Shown: piece after piece, positions 24,000 to 35,970 of the stretch
Layout: each line of letters begins with the position of its first letter
Position numbering within the stretch: the stretch's first letter is position 1
NCBI RefSeq assembly: GCF_001039355.2
Contig: NW_019775611.1
Span: 94,252-158,251 of the forward strand
Source: Lingula anatina
Lineage: Eukaryota > Brachiopoda > Lingulata > Lingulida > Lingulidae
DNA length: 64,000 nt
Direction: 5' to 3'
Position numbers and translations under genes: made by a program
The notes under the pieces: generated by a model
What the model was told of the DNA's origin: nothing
Databases searched by the model: none
What the model saw: the letters and a program-made list of their open reading frames with translations, nothing else

Positions 24000-25159
24000 G
24001 ACCTTACTTCTCCTAAACCACTCTCATTATTTATATCCAACCCTTAACGTCCAACACTCACCTTCTGTTATATTTCTTAAACTTAGGCAGCTTAACTGCA
24101 AAATTTAATAATACCGTTAACTGATCTATTTAAAAGAGCCGTCAGATAAGCCTATGTATTGGTACAGGCGACCTCAGCTCAATGTGGAACAGCTATGAGT
24201 ACAGATAGTGTTATATAAACAAGCGAACACGTGCACGTGTTTATGAAGTAGTTTGTCTAAATGAATCCAAAACAAACTGATAAAATTGTGTCTGTTGAAT
24301 ACTTAGAGGTTTATTTTAACTATTATGCATTTTAACTTAAAAGCATATATTATAGAGCTGGCTGTATTTTACCATGGGATAGTGAAAGTGATATTGATAA
24401 CTAATCCCCGTCCTCATTCATCGACTAAATTTTAAGGGACAGACAGCATGCCTCCTTCTGTTGTCCCAAACCATTTTGCCATCTCACAAGTTGTGCCTAT
24501 ATATGTTTATGCATAAAACGCACATTTATTGAAGCCGTACACAGGCCAAATATCCCATGTCCAGAGGAAATTAGGGTGTTGTTAGACAATGGCCAGAATA
24601 CACCCTGGGTGCTCTATTTTTATGTGTGTCTGTAAAAGAAGGGTCGATTATATTGGCCCCGCTTATCTAAATCGGTGTTTGCAAATGTCGGCCACCAGCC
24701 AAGAACGCAAACAAAGGTCTAAGGTTTGCGGTTTTTTTACATATTCCTTTCTATGATCAATTGACAATTTTAACACTGTTTCAAGACTTTGGTAGGCTAA
24801 AGAATGCCAGAAATATATTCAAAACATTAAAGATACTTAAAAATATCCTAATTCTAAAAAACATAAAACTTATTCAAATGGAAAAGTGACAGGTTTCTAA
24901 ACAATATTTGAACAGGAGTGCAAGGTCACGTGTTTCTGTGCACAAACCAATAAACGATTATAGAAAATTCCTTTGAACAGGCACAACAGGTCACATGGTT
25001 TTCTGTCGATACCGTAAATAAACCAATTAACGTCAATGGTCAAAAGATGAAGAAGATATAAATAAACGTATATAAATTAAAAGAAAATATCCATTATTTA
25101 ATGTTCTTATATTTCTGATTTTAGGGGTCATACGTACCAATAGGCGACTAACGAAGGCG

Positions 25160-26437
25160 ATGGTGAGATTTAAAAGATGCTTGTTTCTTTCGACAATCAC
25201 CCTTATCTTGCTGGCTCTATTTTTATGGGTGAATCTCAGTAACTTGGTGAACTTCAGCAGATTGCCCAGTGGCAACGGGGACACAAACTCACAAAACATA
25301 AAAAATGAAAATTCCAGCAGAAGAACCGAGAACAATGGCTTACCTGAAACCCTAGATTTTACATTTGAGGTAAGGTATGCAGTTATACGACCGAGAAATT
25401 ACAGCCAGACGACTGGGAAGCGGTTTGTGTATCTCATTGAAAGCCCAACAAAGGGGGTCATCAAAGGATTACAAGAAACGAAGGAACGTGACGTCATCTG
25501 GATGACGTTTGCAGACAGGTCAGGTGACGTTTACGGCCCTGATACCTCCCTTAGTGCCGGAAGAAATGTGCTTCTTCAACACGCTGTTAACTTAGCGGCC
25601 CAAATGAAAGACGGCGGTTATCTTTATTACATATTCATGGACGACGACCTGGAGCTTTCAGTTAAGTCGGACGGGCAGGTCAATTGGAAACCTTGGCCCA
25701 AGATGGCCTCGGATCCTTTCCAGCGGCTTGAAGAGTTTCTTATGTATTACCAACCTGCAGTGGGACACGTGCGTTACCAAGATAAGAGTAGACAGTTTGT
25801 CAATACAAAAGAACCCGTAAATTTGAACTGGGATTTTGATGAGTGTTTGAATGCTTTTCACAAGGATACACTGTCATTTCTTATACCGTATGACTTGCAC
25901 TTAGATTATGAGTCGTGGTTTAATGGCGCCTGGATGACTCGTCAGTTGATTTCGATGCTGTATCATAGCTATCGCATTCAGTGCAACTCGTTGCATGTTA
26001 CAAATCGTATTTCAAATAGAATTATCTCAAAGGACAGATACAAGCAATATTTTCATTACGAAATACCGCGAAATTACATTTCGTCTGCTTTGCTGAAGAA
26101 AACCAAAACTAACCCAGCCAAACCCAACCCATTAATTGAAGCTGTATTGAAAGGAACTTCTTCGCGCCAAAGTCCAGGTACTCTACAGCCAGGTCCTCAC
26201 ATAAAGATTCCAGGGAAGCCAGAAATGAAAGGCAACCAATCGTATCTTGTGACACCGGATTTCATCCTTCAACACTGGGACCATACTCATCCCATGATTA
26301 GGAAGAAATTAGCTTGGCTGCGAAAACCAGAGATACAGAAAATCCTTGGGCTAGATAATCGTCTTCAGCAGCCGTTTACACCCGATACTTTGTACTGCTC
26401 CGCACCGAATATCTTTTCACTAACTATTGGACAGTGA
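25160..26437 (+). CDS. Gene C: putative type II membrane glycosyltransferase
   Basis: 425 aa, the longest of the four. The stem is extended by about ten residues (contains NSSRRTENNG, with potential N-glycosylation). The membrane anchor is at about residues 7-23 and FMDDDLEL is at about 160-167. Most of the domain matches B and D, but residues just before the Asp motif differ (DVYGPDTSLSAG instead of DIYAPDTSAASG). The 3' end and downstream flank are nearly the same as those of gene D. Start choice: the first ATG after the acceptor at 25124. It has no frame damage. Confidence 0.85.
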   Translation: MVRFKRCLFLSTITLILLALFLWVNLSNLVNFSRLPSGNGDTNSQNIKNENSSRRTENNGLPETLDFTFEVRYAVIRPRNYSQTTGKRFVYLIESPTKGVIKGLQETKERDVIWMTFADRSGDVYGPDTSLSAGRNVLLQHAVNLAAQMKDGGYLYYIFMDDDLELSVKSDGQVNWKPWPKMASDPFQRLEEFLMYYQPAVGHVRYQDKSRQFVNTKEPVNLNWDFDECLNAFHKDTLSFLIPYDLHLDYESWFNGAWMTRQLISMLYHSYRIQCNSLHVTNRISNRIISKDRYKQYFHYEIPRNYISSALLKKTKTNPAKPNPLIEAVLKGTSSRQSPGTLQPGPHIKIPGKPEMKGNQSYLVTPDFILQHWDHTHPMIRKKLAWLRKPEIQKILGLDNRLQQPFTPDTLYCSAPNIFSLTIGQ

Positions 26438-26511
26438 CATCAAAAGGACTAATGCAAACTTCCCATGCAATTTATTTTCAAACGTCTATCTGCATAAGAG
26501 TCGATCATTTG

Positions 26512-26517
26512 AATAAA
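26512..26517 (+). terminator. Poly(A) signal of gene C
   Basis: AATAAA 75 bases after the stop, in a flank conserved with A and D. Confidence 0.6.
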
Positions 26518-26843
26518 TATTTTCTTTTCATAAAATTATGATTAACTATGATCTAACGTCTTGCGCCAAAGAGACAATGCTATACTGGTAATACATGATA
26601 ATTTCTTGTTGACAAAGAGTATTTTGTAGAACATTATTCAAACACTAATTGGACTGTAGCGGATTCACGTTTTTACTTAAAGGGTAGGTAGGTTGAGATA
26701 CAAATATGAAAAAAAATCACCAATTACCGCATGTAATAAACTTTTTACACATATGAAATGATTGCCTACACTTCTTTTATTAAGTTAGTGAGCTTTATTG
26801 AAGGTTGGGCTCGAAATAGTCTTAAAAGTATGGAAACAATGTA

Positions 26844-27652
26844 CAGACTTGACATTTAATATGGAATATTTTTTTTTAAATAATTTTTTATCAGTTTTTT
26901 CCTATTTTGCGGACTGATAAATGAAAATAAGGATTAAAATCGTGTTTTAATAACTTTAAATTATCTATTTGATGTCATTGTGACATCAGTTCATTAATGG
27001 AATTCGCCAGAGAAACAAACAAAAACACATTGCCTATTCTATGTCATACGACTCCCATTAAAAGAGATATTTTGGATCTCCATAGTTTCCAAATTATTGT
27101 ATGTAAAAGGGTAATACGCTCCACAAAAGACCCTCATGTCAGTTGCTAGTCACAGTAATGGTCGTTGTTACGCCTGGCCTCTTCGTGGCTGTTGCCAGCG
27201 CTCTCAAGCGGCAAGGCATTTCTTGAGGATAGGTTTTTAGAGTTCAATCTGGAATAGCATTCTAGGCATCAGTCTGAAATTGTCCAATCTGGTCCAGTTT
27301 TGTTGTAGGACATGTAGGCAGTTGATTGGTGAGTAATGGTCTACCGAAATATTGTCTATGTGGTTCAAATGTGGCGATTTTGATGACCAGGCTAGCTGCT
27401 CATCCCCTTGGTTCTGTAAGTTATCTGCTATTAAAAGTGCTCTGTGTGAACCTGCAACCTCCTCGTGCAAGCTAGAATTGTTCCTAAGGTGCCCCCTATC
27501 AAATGATAGTCAAGTGGTTTCGAGATTATCCCTTTATTTGATCTGGTTCAGGTTTTCGTCGATGACTACCATTGGTGTTTTGGCACCAATGTGGAATCTA
27601 CTCCAAATACTGACGCTGTCAATCACCCTTGTCACTTTAGACCCGGCATATG
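26844..27652 (-). mobile_element. Tc1/mariner fragment, copy 4
   Basis: Starts after TA (26842-26843) with the family terminal repeat CAGACTTGACATTTAATATGG and covers the C-terminal part of the transposase on the minus strand (WSSKSPHLNHIDN is readable). It breaks off where a LINE 3' tail begins. The flank of gene D has the empty site at about 37525 (AACAATGTATAAAG), so this insertion is specific to the gene C flank. Confidence 0.8.
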
Positions 27653-28212
27653 CTAATAATAAAGGGTAATAATAATAATAATAAAGGGTTTATTGTGTTC
27701 TTTGCAATATATAAGACATATATTGAATGTATATGTATAAAAGTATAAAGATGTAGTACTAAAATAGAGCTTTAAGATAAATTCTAAGTTATAAAACCAA
27801 TAATGAGGTTAAAAATGGTGATTCGTTGTTATTTTCAAAAGCTAAAAGTTAATGGATAGACCTAGATCATTGACACGTATATAAACAGTATGGGATAAAA
27901 GTGTTTCTATATCTTTTTGGCCGACATTTTGGTAAAACATATCTATAAACATTCCTTAGGTCCTTTTCTATGACACGAGTGTTAGGTAAAAGATGGTTCA
28001 ATCTATGTGTACACAGTTTTATCTCATTAAATAATTTTTTGCATAAGTCAGTACGCCGAGATTTCAAGGTAGGTAATTCAGTGATGTCCATTGCTTCGTT
28101 GTAAGTGAGTTCAGGGTATATAATATGAAGAGCCCTTTTTTGGATGTTCTCTAAGGCTTTAGATTGCTGTGCGGTAATTCCAGCATGCCATAGCTGACAA
28201 GCGTACTCAAAT
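27653..28212 (-). mobile_element. LINE 3' fragment (reverse transcriptase C-terminus)
   Basis: The minus-strand frame encodes a LINE-type C-terminal segment: CQLWHAGI, then LENIQKRALHIIYP and LPTLKSRRTDLCKKLF, which is the pattern after the polymerase domain of CR1/jockey-like LINEs. The 3' end, at the low-coordinate side, has an (ATT)n tail (27663-27684). The upstream part is cut by the single N at 28213. Confidence 0.7.
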
Positions 28213-28213
28213 N

Positions 28214-28660
28214 ACATAAAATGTTCAATAGACTGTACCACATAAAATACAAAGAAGTTTATAGATAAAATGGTTTAGATATATATTATATAAATCAGAG
28301 CTATACTAAATTGTAATAAACAGTAATTAAAAGTAAAAAAACCAAGGTTTCCTTCATGTAAAATTTAAAATTCATGAATAAAATGTCTTTAAAATGTGAG
28401 TTTTCCAATTCCCTTTTAAAAGATTCTTGTGATTCTATTCGTCTAATAAAAATTGGTAACTTATTCCACTCTACTGGTGCAGCTACACAAAATGATATGT
28501 CACCATATGTTTTTAACTTTGATTTGGGAACTTTCAGTAAAAGTTTGTCACCAGACCTCAGGGATCTTTGTGGGCTATAATGTTTGACTAGATCAATTAT
28601 GTATGGTGGATCTAGGTTATAAAAAACAGCATGTGTAAAAACTACACCTTATTATTTAAG
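28214..28660 (-). mobile_element. LINE 3' fragment, undamaged sister of 15075-15480
   Basis: An open minus-strand frame reads through AVFYNLDPPYIIDLV, HYSPQRSLRSGD, TYGDISFCVAAPVEWNKLP and SFKRELENSHF, the typical end of a CR1/L2-like reverse transcriptase ORF. It begins directly at the N join at 28213, and the 3' tail is missing. Confidence 0.7.
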
Positions 28661-28986
28661 ATTAAAGTTATCGTCTCTCTCGAGATCAGACTTTTTTTTC
28701 GCTGTTCTCCTTCACCGCCCAAATTATTTGTTAGCAATATCCAACCCTTAACGTTCATTGTTGTATATTTATAAACATTAGGCAACTGAACAGCAAAATT
28801 TAATAACACCGTTAACTGTTCTGATTGTCAAAAATAGCCGTGGAAAAAGTACCCATATAGAGTCCACCTCAGCCAAAAGTAGAAAAGGTATTGGTTCAGG
28901 GCAGTGGAATAAAACAAATTAACAAGTAATCATGAAGTATATGTTATAATTATTTAAGATATCTTCAACACATTGTTAAATACATA

Positions 28987-30644
28987 CAGACTTGACATTT
29001 AATATGGAATATTTTTTTCCAAATTATTTTTCGTCAGTTTTTCCTATTTTGCTGACTTATAAATGAATATAAGGATTAAAGTGGCGTTTTAATAACTTTT
29101 ATTTATCTCTTTGATGTCATTGTGACATCAGTTCATCAACTGAATTCGCCAGTGAAGCAAACAAAAATGCATTGCCTATTTTAGGTCATACGGCAACCAT
29201 TGAAAGCAATGTTTTGGATCTCTATATTTTCCAAATTATCGTCTTTAAAAGAGTTATACGCCCAACAAAAGACCCTCATGTCAGTGTCTTGTCACAGCAA
29301 CGATGGCTGTTACACCTGACCTCATCTGGCTGCTACCAGAGCTTTCAAGCGGCAAGGCATTCCTTAGGATAGGTTTTTAGAGTTTAATCTGGAAAAAAAT
29401 ACCAGGCAACGGTCAAAACTTGTCCAGTTTGGTTCAGTTTTGTTGTAGGACATGCAGGCCGTTGATTCGGAGAGTTATACCTACCCACGAATTGTCTATG
29501 TGGTTCAAATATGGCGATTTTGATGACCAATGTATCTGCTCAATTCCTCGGCTCTGTAAGTTATCTGCTATTAAAAGTGCTCTGTGTGAACGGACAATCT
29601 CATCGTGCAACCTAAAATTGTTCCTAAGGTGCCCCCTATCAAATGATAGTCAAATGGTTCCCACATTATTCCTTTATTTCATCTGGTTTAGGTTTTTATC
29701 AATGACTACCATTGCTGTTTTGGCACCAATGTGGTATTCACTCCAAATACTGACGCTGTCAATGACCCTAGTCACTTCAGAAGCGGCACATGACTTGTCG
29801 TAGGCCTCTTCTGGATGTCTGTAAACTCTGTTTGGACCAGTTAAGCGGTACAGGTGAAATCTGACCTCAATAAAGAAAGCCACGCGGTTTCAGTGTTCTA
29901 CCCAGAAACGGTCATGGTCCTCAATTCATTAGAGAAACAAACGACACTTTTTTACCGTTTACAGTGGCTTCCTCAGAGGTCGTTTGGTATCCTAACCTGC
30001 TAAATCCAGTTTGGTATTCGCTAAGAGCCTTGAAAAACGCGTTTTGGTCACAATTTGCCCCTCATTCTGAACGGACTGGGTGGATTTTATTCAGTCGAGC
30101 AGCATATCCTGAAGGACACTGAGTCCTGTACCCTGGTGGTAAGACGGCGATACATTGGCCGTGGTCTCTGTGTAGGTAAATCAGTCTGGGTATAACTCCA
30201 TAAAACTGTGCTGACCATTTCGTTTGACACAATAATCTGTCTGGCAATGTCTGTCTTTTTCGCGCCATTCTGTCACAGATTAACAATTTTGTAAAACATT
30301 GTTTAACTCATTTTAAGCACTGCAAAACTGACCGCTTGCATGCAACATTTCAAATTATTCTTTGCAGTAGTTACCGACATATGGATACTTTTTTAACAGC
30401 ACCATGCTTCGCCAAAGCCAAGCGTTGGCTATCCCAAAGGGGCACTACCCAATTAAAACACTGCATATTACACAATGCAGCAGTGCACCAGACTTGGTAG
30501 TCAGTTAATTGGTAGCGACACACTTGACTTCACACTTCTCCAGTCAGATATTTTATGTGAGATCTGAGTTTTATGAAAAAAGAACGCATTTTTACCAAGG
30601 TATACCTTTGAAACTGAAATATTCTATGTGAAATGTTAAGTCTG
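28987..30644 (-). mobile_element. Tc1/mariner transposon, inactive, sister of 15810
   Basis: Between TA dinucleotides, with the same terminal repeats and the same disabled transposase as the element at 15810-17470. It was duplicated together with the segment and is not an independent insertion. Confidence 0.8.
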
Positions 30645-30799
30645 TATATGAGCGTTTATTTGATATATTAAGTGTATAAACGATTTTTCATCAACCTTAA
30701 AAAGTACATATCCCAAGATGGCTGTAGTGCGCCATGAGTTTGTGCCAGTGATATAATTAACTAATCCCCATCCTAATTAACTCATCGACTGAGTTTTAA

Positions 30800-31744
30800 A
30801 GGCCTACTGTGCTCTAGGAACACATAGCGTTCACTGCTTTTTTTACAGTATAAAAACTATAAATCGACGTCAAAAAATTGTTCTTTTTAAGTTTTAGAGA
30901 GAAAAGATGAGATTTAGATGAGAAAATTCTGATTGGTCAGTTTCTAGTGACGTAACCTGGGTAGTAGCTTCCCACAGCTGTACTAGTAATAGTATATACT
31001 ATGCAGTAGGTGACTAAACATCCAGGTGTCAGAAAAACAAAANNNNNNNNNNNNNNNNNNNNNNNNNNNNNNNNNNNNNNNNNNNNNNNNNNNNNNNNNN
31101 NNNNNNNNNNNNNNNNNNNNNNNNNNNNNNNNNNNNNNNNNNNNNNNNNNNNNNNNNNNNNNNNNNNNNNNNNNNNNNNNNNNNNNNNNNNNNNNNNNNN
31201 NNNNNNNNNNNNNNNNNNNNNNNNNNNNNNNNNNNNNNNNNNNNNNNNNNNNNNNNNNNNNNNNNNNNNNNNNNNNNNNNNNNNNNNNNNNNNNNNNNNN
31301 NNNNNNNNNNNNNNNNNNNNNNNNNNNNNNNNNNNNNNNNNNNNNNNNNNNNNNNNNNNNNNNNNNNNNNNNNNNNNNNNNNNNNNNNNNNNNNNNNNNN
31401 NNNNNNNNNNNNNNNNNNNNNNNNNNNNNNNNNNNNNNNNNNNNNNNNNNNNNNNNNNNNNNNNNNNNNNNNNNNNNNNNNNNNNNNNNNNNNNNNNNNN
31501 NNNNNNNNNNNNNNNNNNNNNNNNNNNNNGATAGCTGAATCGAATATGGCTTTCTGAGCCTCGACGCAAGTGACGTCACTCGCCTCAAAGCGCCACCACG
31601 CGGGAGTATCATAAACTAAATTCACACCTGCATAAAATCGGCTTTAAAAACTAAATAAACGTAAGAACTTTTTTTCATTACTCAAAATTGACTTTTGGGC
31701 ACCTAATGGATAGTTTTAACCCGTTTTTTCATCACAGTATACCT
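30800..31744. mobile_element. TTAA-flanked, piggyBac-like non-autonomous element
   Basis: TTAA stands on both sides (30796-30799 and 31745-31748). The ends read AGGCCTACTGTG and, complemented, AGGTATACTGTG, an imperfect terminal inverted repeat. Copy 1 of the duplication has a single TTAA at the equivalent place (about 17627), so this is a true insertion with TTAA duplication. 487 of the 945 bases are an assembly gap (31043-31529), so content is largely unknown. No transposase is visible in the readable part. Confidence 0.8.
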
Positions 31745-34039
31745 TTAAGCGATAGGTAACGTGCCCCATTTCACACCTGTTAACACTTTTTGCTACGTCA
31801 AGAACTGCACTTACAATTATACATTAAAGGCGTACATTTTGATAACCCCTGCCCAGAGTAAATATGGGAATTGTTTGACCTTGACCAGACTACACACTTC
31901 TAATAAACGGTTCCAGACTATAGTATACACAGGGGTGTAAATGAACCCAGACTAGAATTCATGTATACGTAACGTCTTTGGTCAAATTCTACTCTCTCTT
32001 GATCTCTCTTGATATATTATCATATTGGCCTGTAAATATATTTTGTGCACGTTTCGGATATATTGTGCTAAACCGCCGTTACAGCTGGGACTGTATTCGT
32101 TTACATGATACTTCAGCAAGCAACCGTATCTAAAGTGGTAGGCAGTCTTAAACGTTACACAGAACATAGGTCAATGCTTATCAGCAAAATCGTCAGCTAC
32201 CATACACTAAACGAGATATCTGTTGAAATGCATGAAGGTTATCGAGACATGGAAAATGTTTTTAGCAAAGCGGTCCTGAGCAGGGGGTTCGCGATGGATG
32301 CAACCGGCCAACAATATGGTCCCATTGCAGGAGGGGGGGGGGGGTGGCGGGGTAGTGATCACAATTCGATGGGAATGAAATCATCTGTTCAATAATCAAT
32401 CAAGTTAATTAAATTTGAACATCACAATTCATATCCAATTAGCAAAAACCAATTTCACCAAGATCAACATGACATTTATTTGATACGTGTACATGCAGAA
32501 ATGCACCGGAGGGGAGATGGGACTACACAATTTATTAGGGCTGATACTTAAATAAATACTGTCACTTACACAGGACATATTCGCCATAGCTTCCACTCAA
32601 AATAAAAAAAACGAAGGTGCCCAACAATATTTCTTTATTCATATGTACAAATATCTCCACCACCAACATGGAGTCCCCTTTATCCTCTCAAAAAACTCCC
32701 ACCCCAGAGGGACGACACAATCCTCTATCACCTCTACCGCAATCAGGATAGCCCCAATTATATTACTTTACAAACACAATGTTTGTCAACTTTTAATTAT
32801 AGAGGTTTAACTCCCAAGACGTAAACACATGCAGCACATTATTAACCTTGTCGTTTTGTCTCTTTTACACACAATCTACTTAAAATCATATGTTCAAGGG
32901 CAGTATGGGTGCACCTGGACAAAAGTGAGACATAATTTATTTATCGCCATGCATTTGCGAAGCCTCTTTGGCAGCATAACAAAAGTCCAGGTGAATTCCT
33001 TTGTGGGAAACACGTATGGTTTTCAAGCCCTTCACAAAAAAAAGACCGAACATGTTTGGCAGTGTTACACGTTAAGCTTTGTGTTTAGCATCTCCGGTGT
33101 ATGATTCTACAATAAGTTTGGCTAAGCTCTTCTCCTGCTAAGAACGTGGATTACAAAAATAAGTATTTTAGGGATTTTTCAAACCCATGGAGAGTGTTAT
33201 AACTGTTATAATCTTATTTATGTAAGAATAATTGCTTACAGTTAGGATAATCACAATTTCCACAACAATTGACTCTTAATTTTTTTCAGACTCAAGCTCA
33301 TTAAGCTTTCAAATATCTTCTTTATTCAACACTTCTTTTGTAAGCTACGTTTGAAAATCAAGGTGGTTTCACAAGATGACTACCAAGACCTTATTCGTTT
33401 AGATAATGCAGAATTAAAAGTTGACATGTGATGAGGTAATGATGTCGCATCAAATATACTTCGAGTGAGTTTTCTAATTCGAGCTGATGAAGTATCATCA
33501 GCTTTTTTTTGTGGTCGAAAAAACATAGTAAGGGGTTCATATCTAATAAACAAAACTTAAAATGCAAACAGTGGAACTGGATTGTAGCTAGTTCACACCT
33601 TTGTTGTCAACGATGCCAATGCTCCTGCCAAAATAAGGTCCGGTGTCAGGACGCAACGCGCACCGATCACTATCTTACACCAATTTCTAAAGCAATAAAG
33701 TTGACGATTAACAAGAGCAGAGCTTAAAGGCAATAGCGAATGTAGTGTTGACTAAAAACAACGAAAACAAAATTTTGCTCTAAACATGTTAAAAATAACA
33801 TAAAACAAACACAATTTTTTTACCAACCTAGACCATTCCAATGTATCGATCCACGTAAAATACCAGTACTTTTGTTGTTATATGACTTTGGCATGGGTTT
33901 AGAAAAAAAAAAAAAGAGAAAAAAGAAAGAAACAAATACAAATACAAATAAACAAAAAAAGCATTTCTATATATACAATTCTAAATTTCAGATGTGAGAG
34001 TTCGTAGATGAATGTACCAAAATACTACTACCGAAGACA

Positions 34040-35290
34040 ATGCAGATATCTAAGAGATGCATTTTTCTTCCGACCATCATAGTGGCTTCAGTATTTCTAT
34101 TTTTATGGGTGAGACAAAGGACTTGGGTGAACAACACCTACAACGGGGACACAAAGGCAAAAAACACAGAAAGACAAAATTATCGGATAGGCTTACCTGA
34201 ATCCCTAGATTTTACATTTGAGGTAAGGTATGCAGTTATACGGCCGAGAAAATACAGCCAGACAACTGGGAAGCGATTTGTGTATCTCATTGAAAGCCCA
34301 ACAAAGGGGGTCATCAAAGGATTACAAGAAACGAAAGAACGTGACGTCATCTGGATGACGTTTGCAGATAGGTCAGGTGACATTTACGCCCCAGACACCT
34401 CCGCTGCTTCCGGAAGAAATGTGCTTCTTCAGCACGCGGTGAACTTAGCGGCCCAAATGAAAGACGGTGGTTATCTTTATTATATATTCATGGACGATGA
34501 CCTGGAGCTTTCGGTTAAGTCGGACGGGCAGGTCAATTGGAAACCTTGGCCAAAGATGGCCTCGGACCCTTTTCAGAGGTTCGAGGAGTTTCTTATGTAT
34601 TACCAACCGGCTGTAGGACACGTTCGTTACCGAGATATGGGTAGACAGCTTGTCAATAAAAAACAACCCGTAAATTTGAACTGGGATTTTGACGAGTGTT
34701 TGAATGCTTTTCACAAGGATACACTGTCATTTCTCATTCCGTATGATTTGCACTTAGATTATGAATCGTGGTTTAATGGCGCCTGGATGACTCGTCAGTT
34801 GATCTCGATGTTGTATCATAGCTATCGCATTCAGTGCAACTCGTTGCATGTTACAAATCGCATTTCAAATAGAATGATCTCAAAGGACAGATACAAGCAC
34901 AATCTTCATTTCGAAACACCGCGAAACTACATCTCGTCTGCTTTGTTGACGAATATAAAAACTAACCCTCCCAAAGCCAACCCATTAATTGAAGCTGTAT
35001 TGAAAGGAACATCTTCGCGCCAAAGTCCAGGTACTCTACAGCCAGGTCCTTACATAAAGATTCCAGGGAAACCGAAACTGAAAGGCAACCAATCGTATCT
35101 TGTGACACCGGATTTCATCCTTCAACACTGGGACAATACCCATCCCATGATTAGGAAGAAATTAACTTGGTTGCAAAAACCAGAGATACAGAAGATCCTT
35201 GGGCTAGATAATCGTCTTCAGCAGCCGTTTACACCCGATACTTTGTACTGCTCCGCACCGAATATCTTTTCACTAACTATTGGACAGTGA
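34040..35290 (+). CDS. Gene D: putative type II membrane glycosyltransferase, mosaic
   Basis: 416 aa with anchor at about residues 8-24, variable stem, and FMDDDLEL at about 151-158. Residues ~52-288 match gene B. A short patch (SALLTNIKTNPPKANPL) resembles gene A. The last ~100 residues and the 3' flank match gene C (RLQQPFTP, ending FSLTIGQ). The frame is intact. An acceptor-like ATTTCAG ends at 33991. Whether it is a fourth locus, a hybrid allele or a product of gene conversion cannot be told from sequence alone. Enzyme function is inferred as for gene A. Confidence 0.85.
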   Translation: MQISKRCIFLPTIIVASVFLFLWVRQRTWVNNTYNGDTKAKNTERQNYRIGLPESLDFTFEVRYAVIRPRKYSQTTGKRFVYLIESPTKGVIKGLQETKERDVIWMTFADRSGDIYAPDTSAASGRNVLLQHAVNLAAQMKDGGYLYYIFMDDDLELSVKSDGQVNWKPWPKMASDPFQRFEEFLMYYQPAVGHVRYRDMGRQLVNKKQPVNLNWDFDECLNAFHKDTLSFLIPYDLHLDYESWFNGAWMTRQLISMLYHSYRIQCNSLHVTNRISNRMISKDRYKHNLHFETPRNYISSALLTNIKTNPPKANPLIEAVLKGTSSRQSPGTLQPGPYIKIPGKPKLKGNQSYLVTPDFILQHWDNTHPMIRKKLTWLQKPEIQKILGLDNRLQQPFTPDTLYCSAPNIFSLTIGQ

Positions 35291-35364
35291 CATCAAAAGG
35301 ACTAATGCAAACTTCCCATGCAATTTATTTTCAAACGTCTATCTGCATAAGAGTCGATCATTTG

Positions 35365-35370
35365 AATAAA
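35365..35370 (+). terminator. Poly(A) signal of gene D
   Basis: AATAAA 74 bases after the stop, as in genes A and C. Confidence 0.6.
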
Positions 35371-35628
35371 TATTTTCTTTTCATAAAATTATGATTAACT
35401 AAGCCAGAGACAATGCTATACTGGTATTACATGATAATTTCTTGTTGACAAAGAGTATTTTGTAGAACATTATTCAAACACTAATAGAGTGTTTTCCACG
35501 AAATCGTACGCGTGAGCATGCGCAGTTCGCGCCATTTTGTGCGGGACTGTTTCTCAGGGGGCTAGAGTAGAAGGGGCCTTCATGGACGGCTGTCACGATG
35601 TAAAGTACCCCTGTAGATCTCCCGCTCT

Positions 35629-35970
35629 TTGCATTTATCGGTAATTGGTGGTCATGACAACTGCTGTGTGTATAACTGCAGCCACCGGAGAGGTAGAAAA
35701 GACAATGTTTGTAGTTTTTTTTTTGTATTTCCAAAGGACAGACGTTCGACATTGCTATGGATTAGTGCCGCTGGTCGTGCGAGCATTTCATTGAAAGATA
35801 TAACTGACAACTTCAAAGTCTGCGGCTGTCACTTCCAATCCGGGAAGCCAAACAGGAAAGATAGTAGGCCTATGTCTATTGATGCAGTACCATCAGCTGA
35901 TTTACCAAAGTCACGCAAAACGGCTAAACAGTATTTCAAGTGCGACATGGGTCGAAGCGGCGGAGAGTAG
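35629..35970 (+). pseudogene. THAP-domain transposase N-terminus, truncated
   Basis: The frame carries a C2CH THAP zinc finger: CCVYNC near the start, then FFVFPKDRR, a WISAAGR segment, and VCGCHFQSGKP. These match the family's C-x(2-4)-C, FP and C-x2-H spacing. It stops soon after the finger, so the DDE catalytic part is lost. THAP fingers bind the transposon's own ends. The start codon is uncertain: the first ATG lies inside a reasonable leader, 140 bases from the element end. Confidence 0.65.

Larger units (their letters stand above)
28215..34930 (+). repeat. Segmental duplication, copy 2 (with gene D)
   Basis: Matches 15114-21170 almost base for base. Its left edge coincides with the N at 28213, which is suspicious for an assembly join. 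Its right edge lies inside gene D near codon 290, beyond which the sequence follows gene C instead. Confidence 0.85.

Noticed and set aside
23972-24000. CRISPR-like or satellite array
   Set aside because: A simple CT microsatellite. No CRISPR or prokaryotic signal exists in the window.
31010-31612. Long open frames across the gap
   Set aside because: They consist almost wholly of N.
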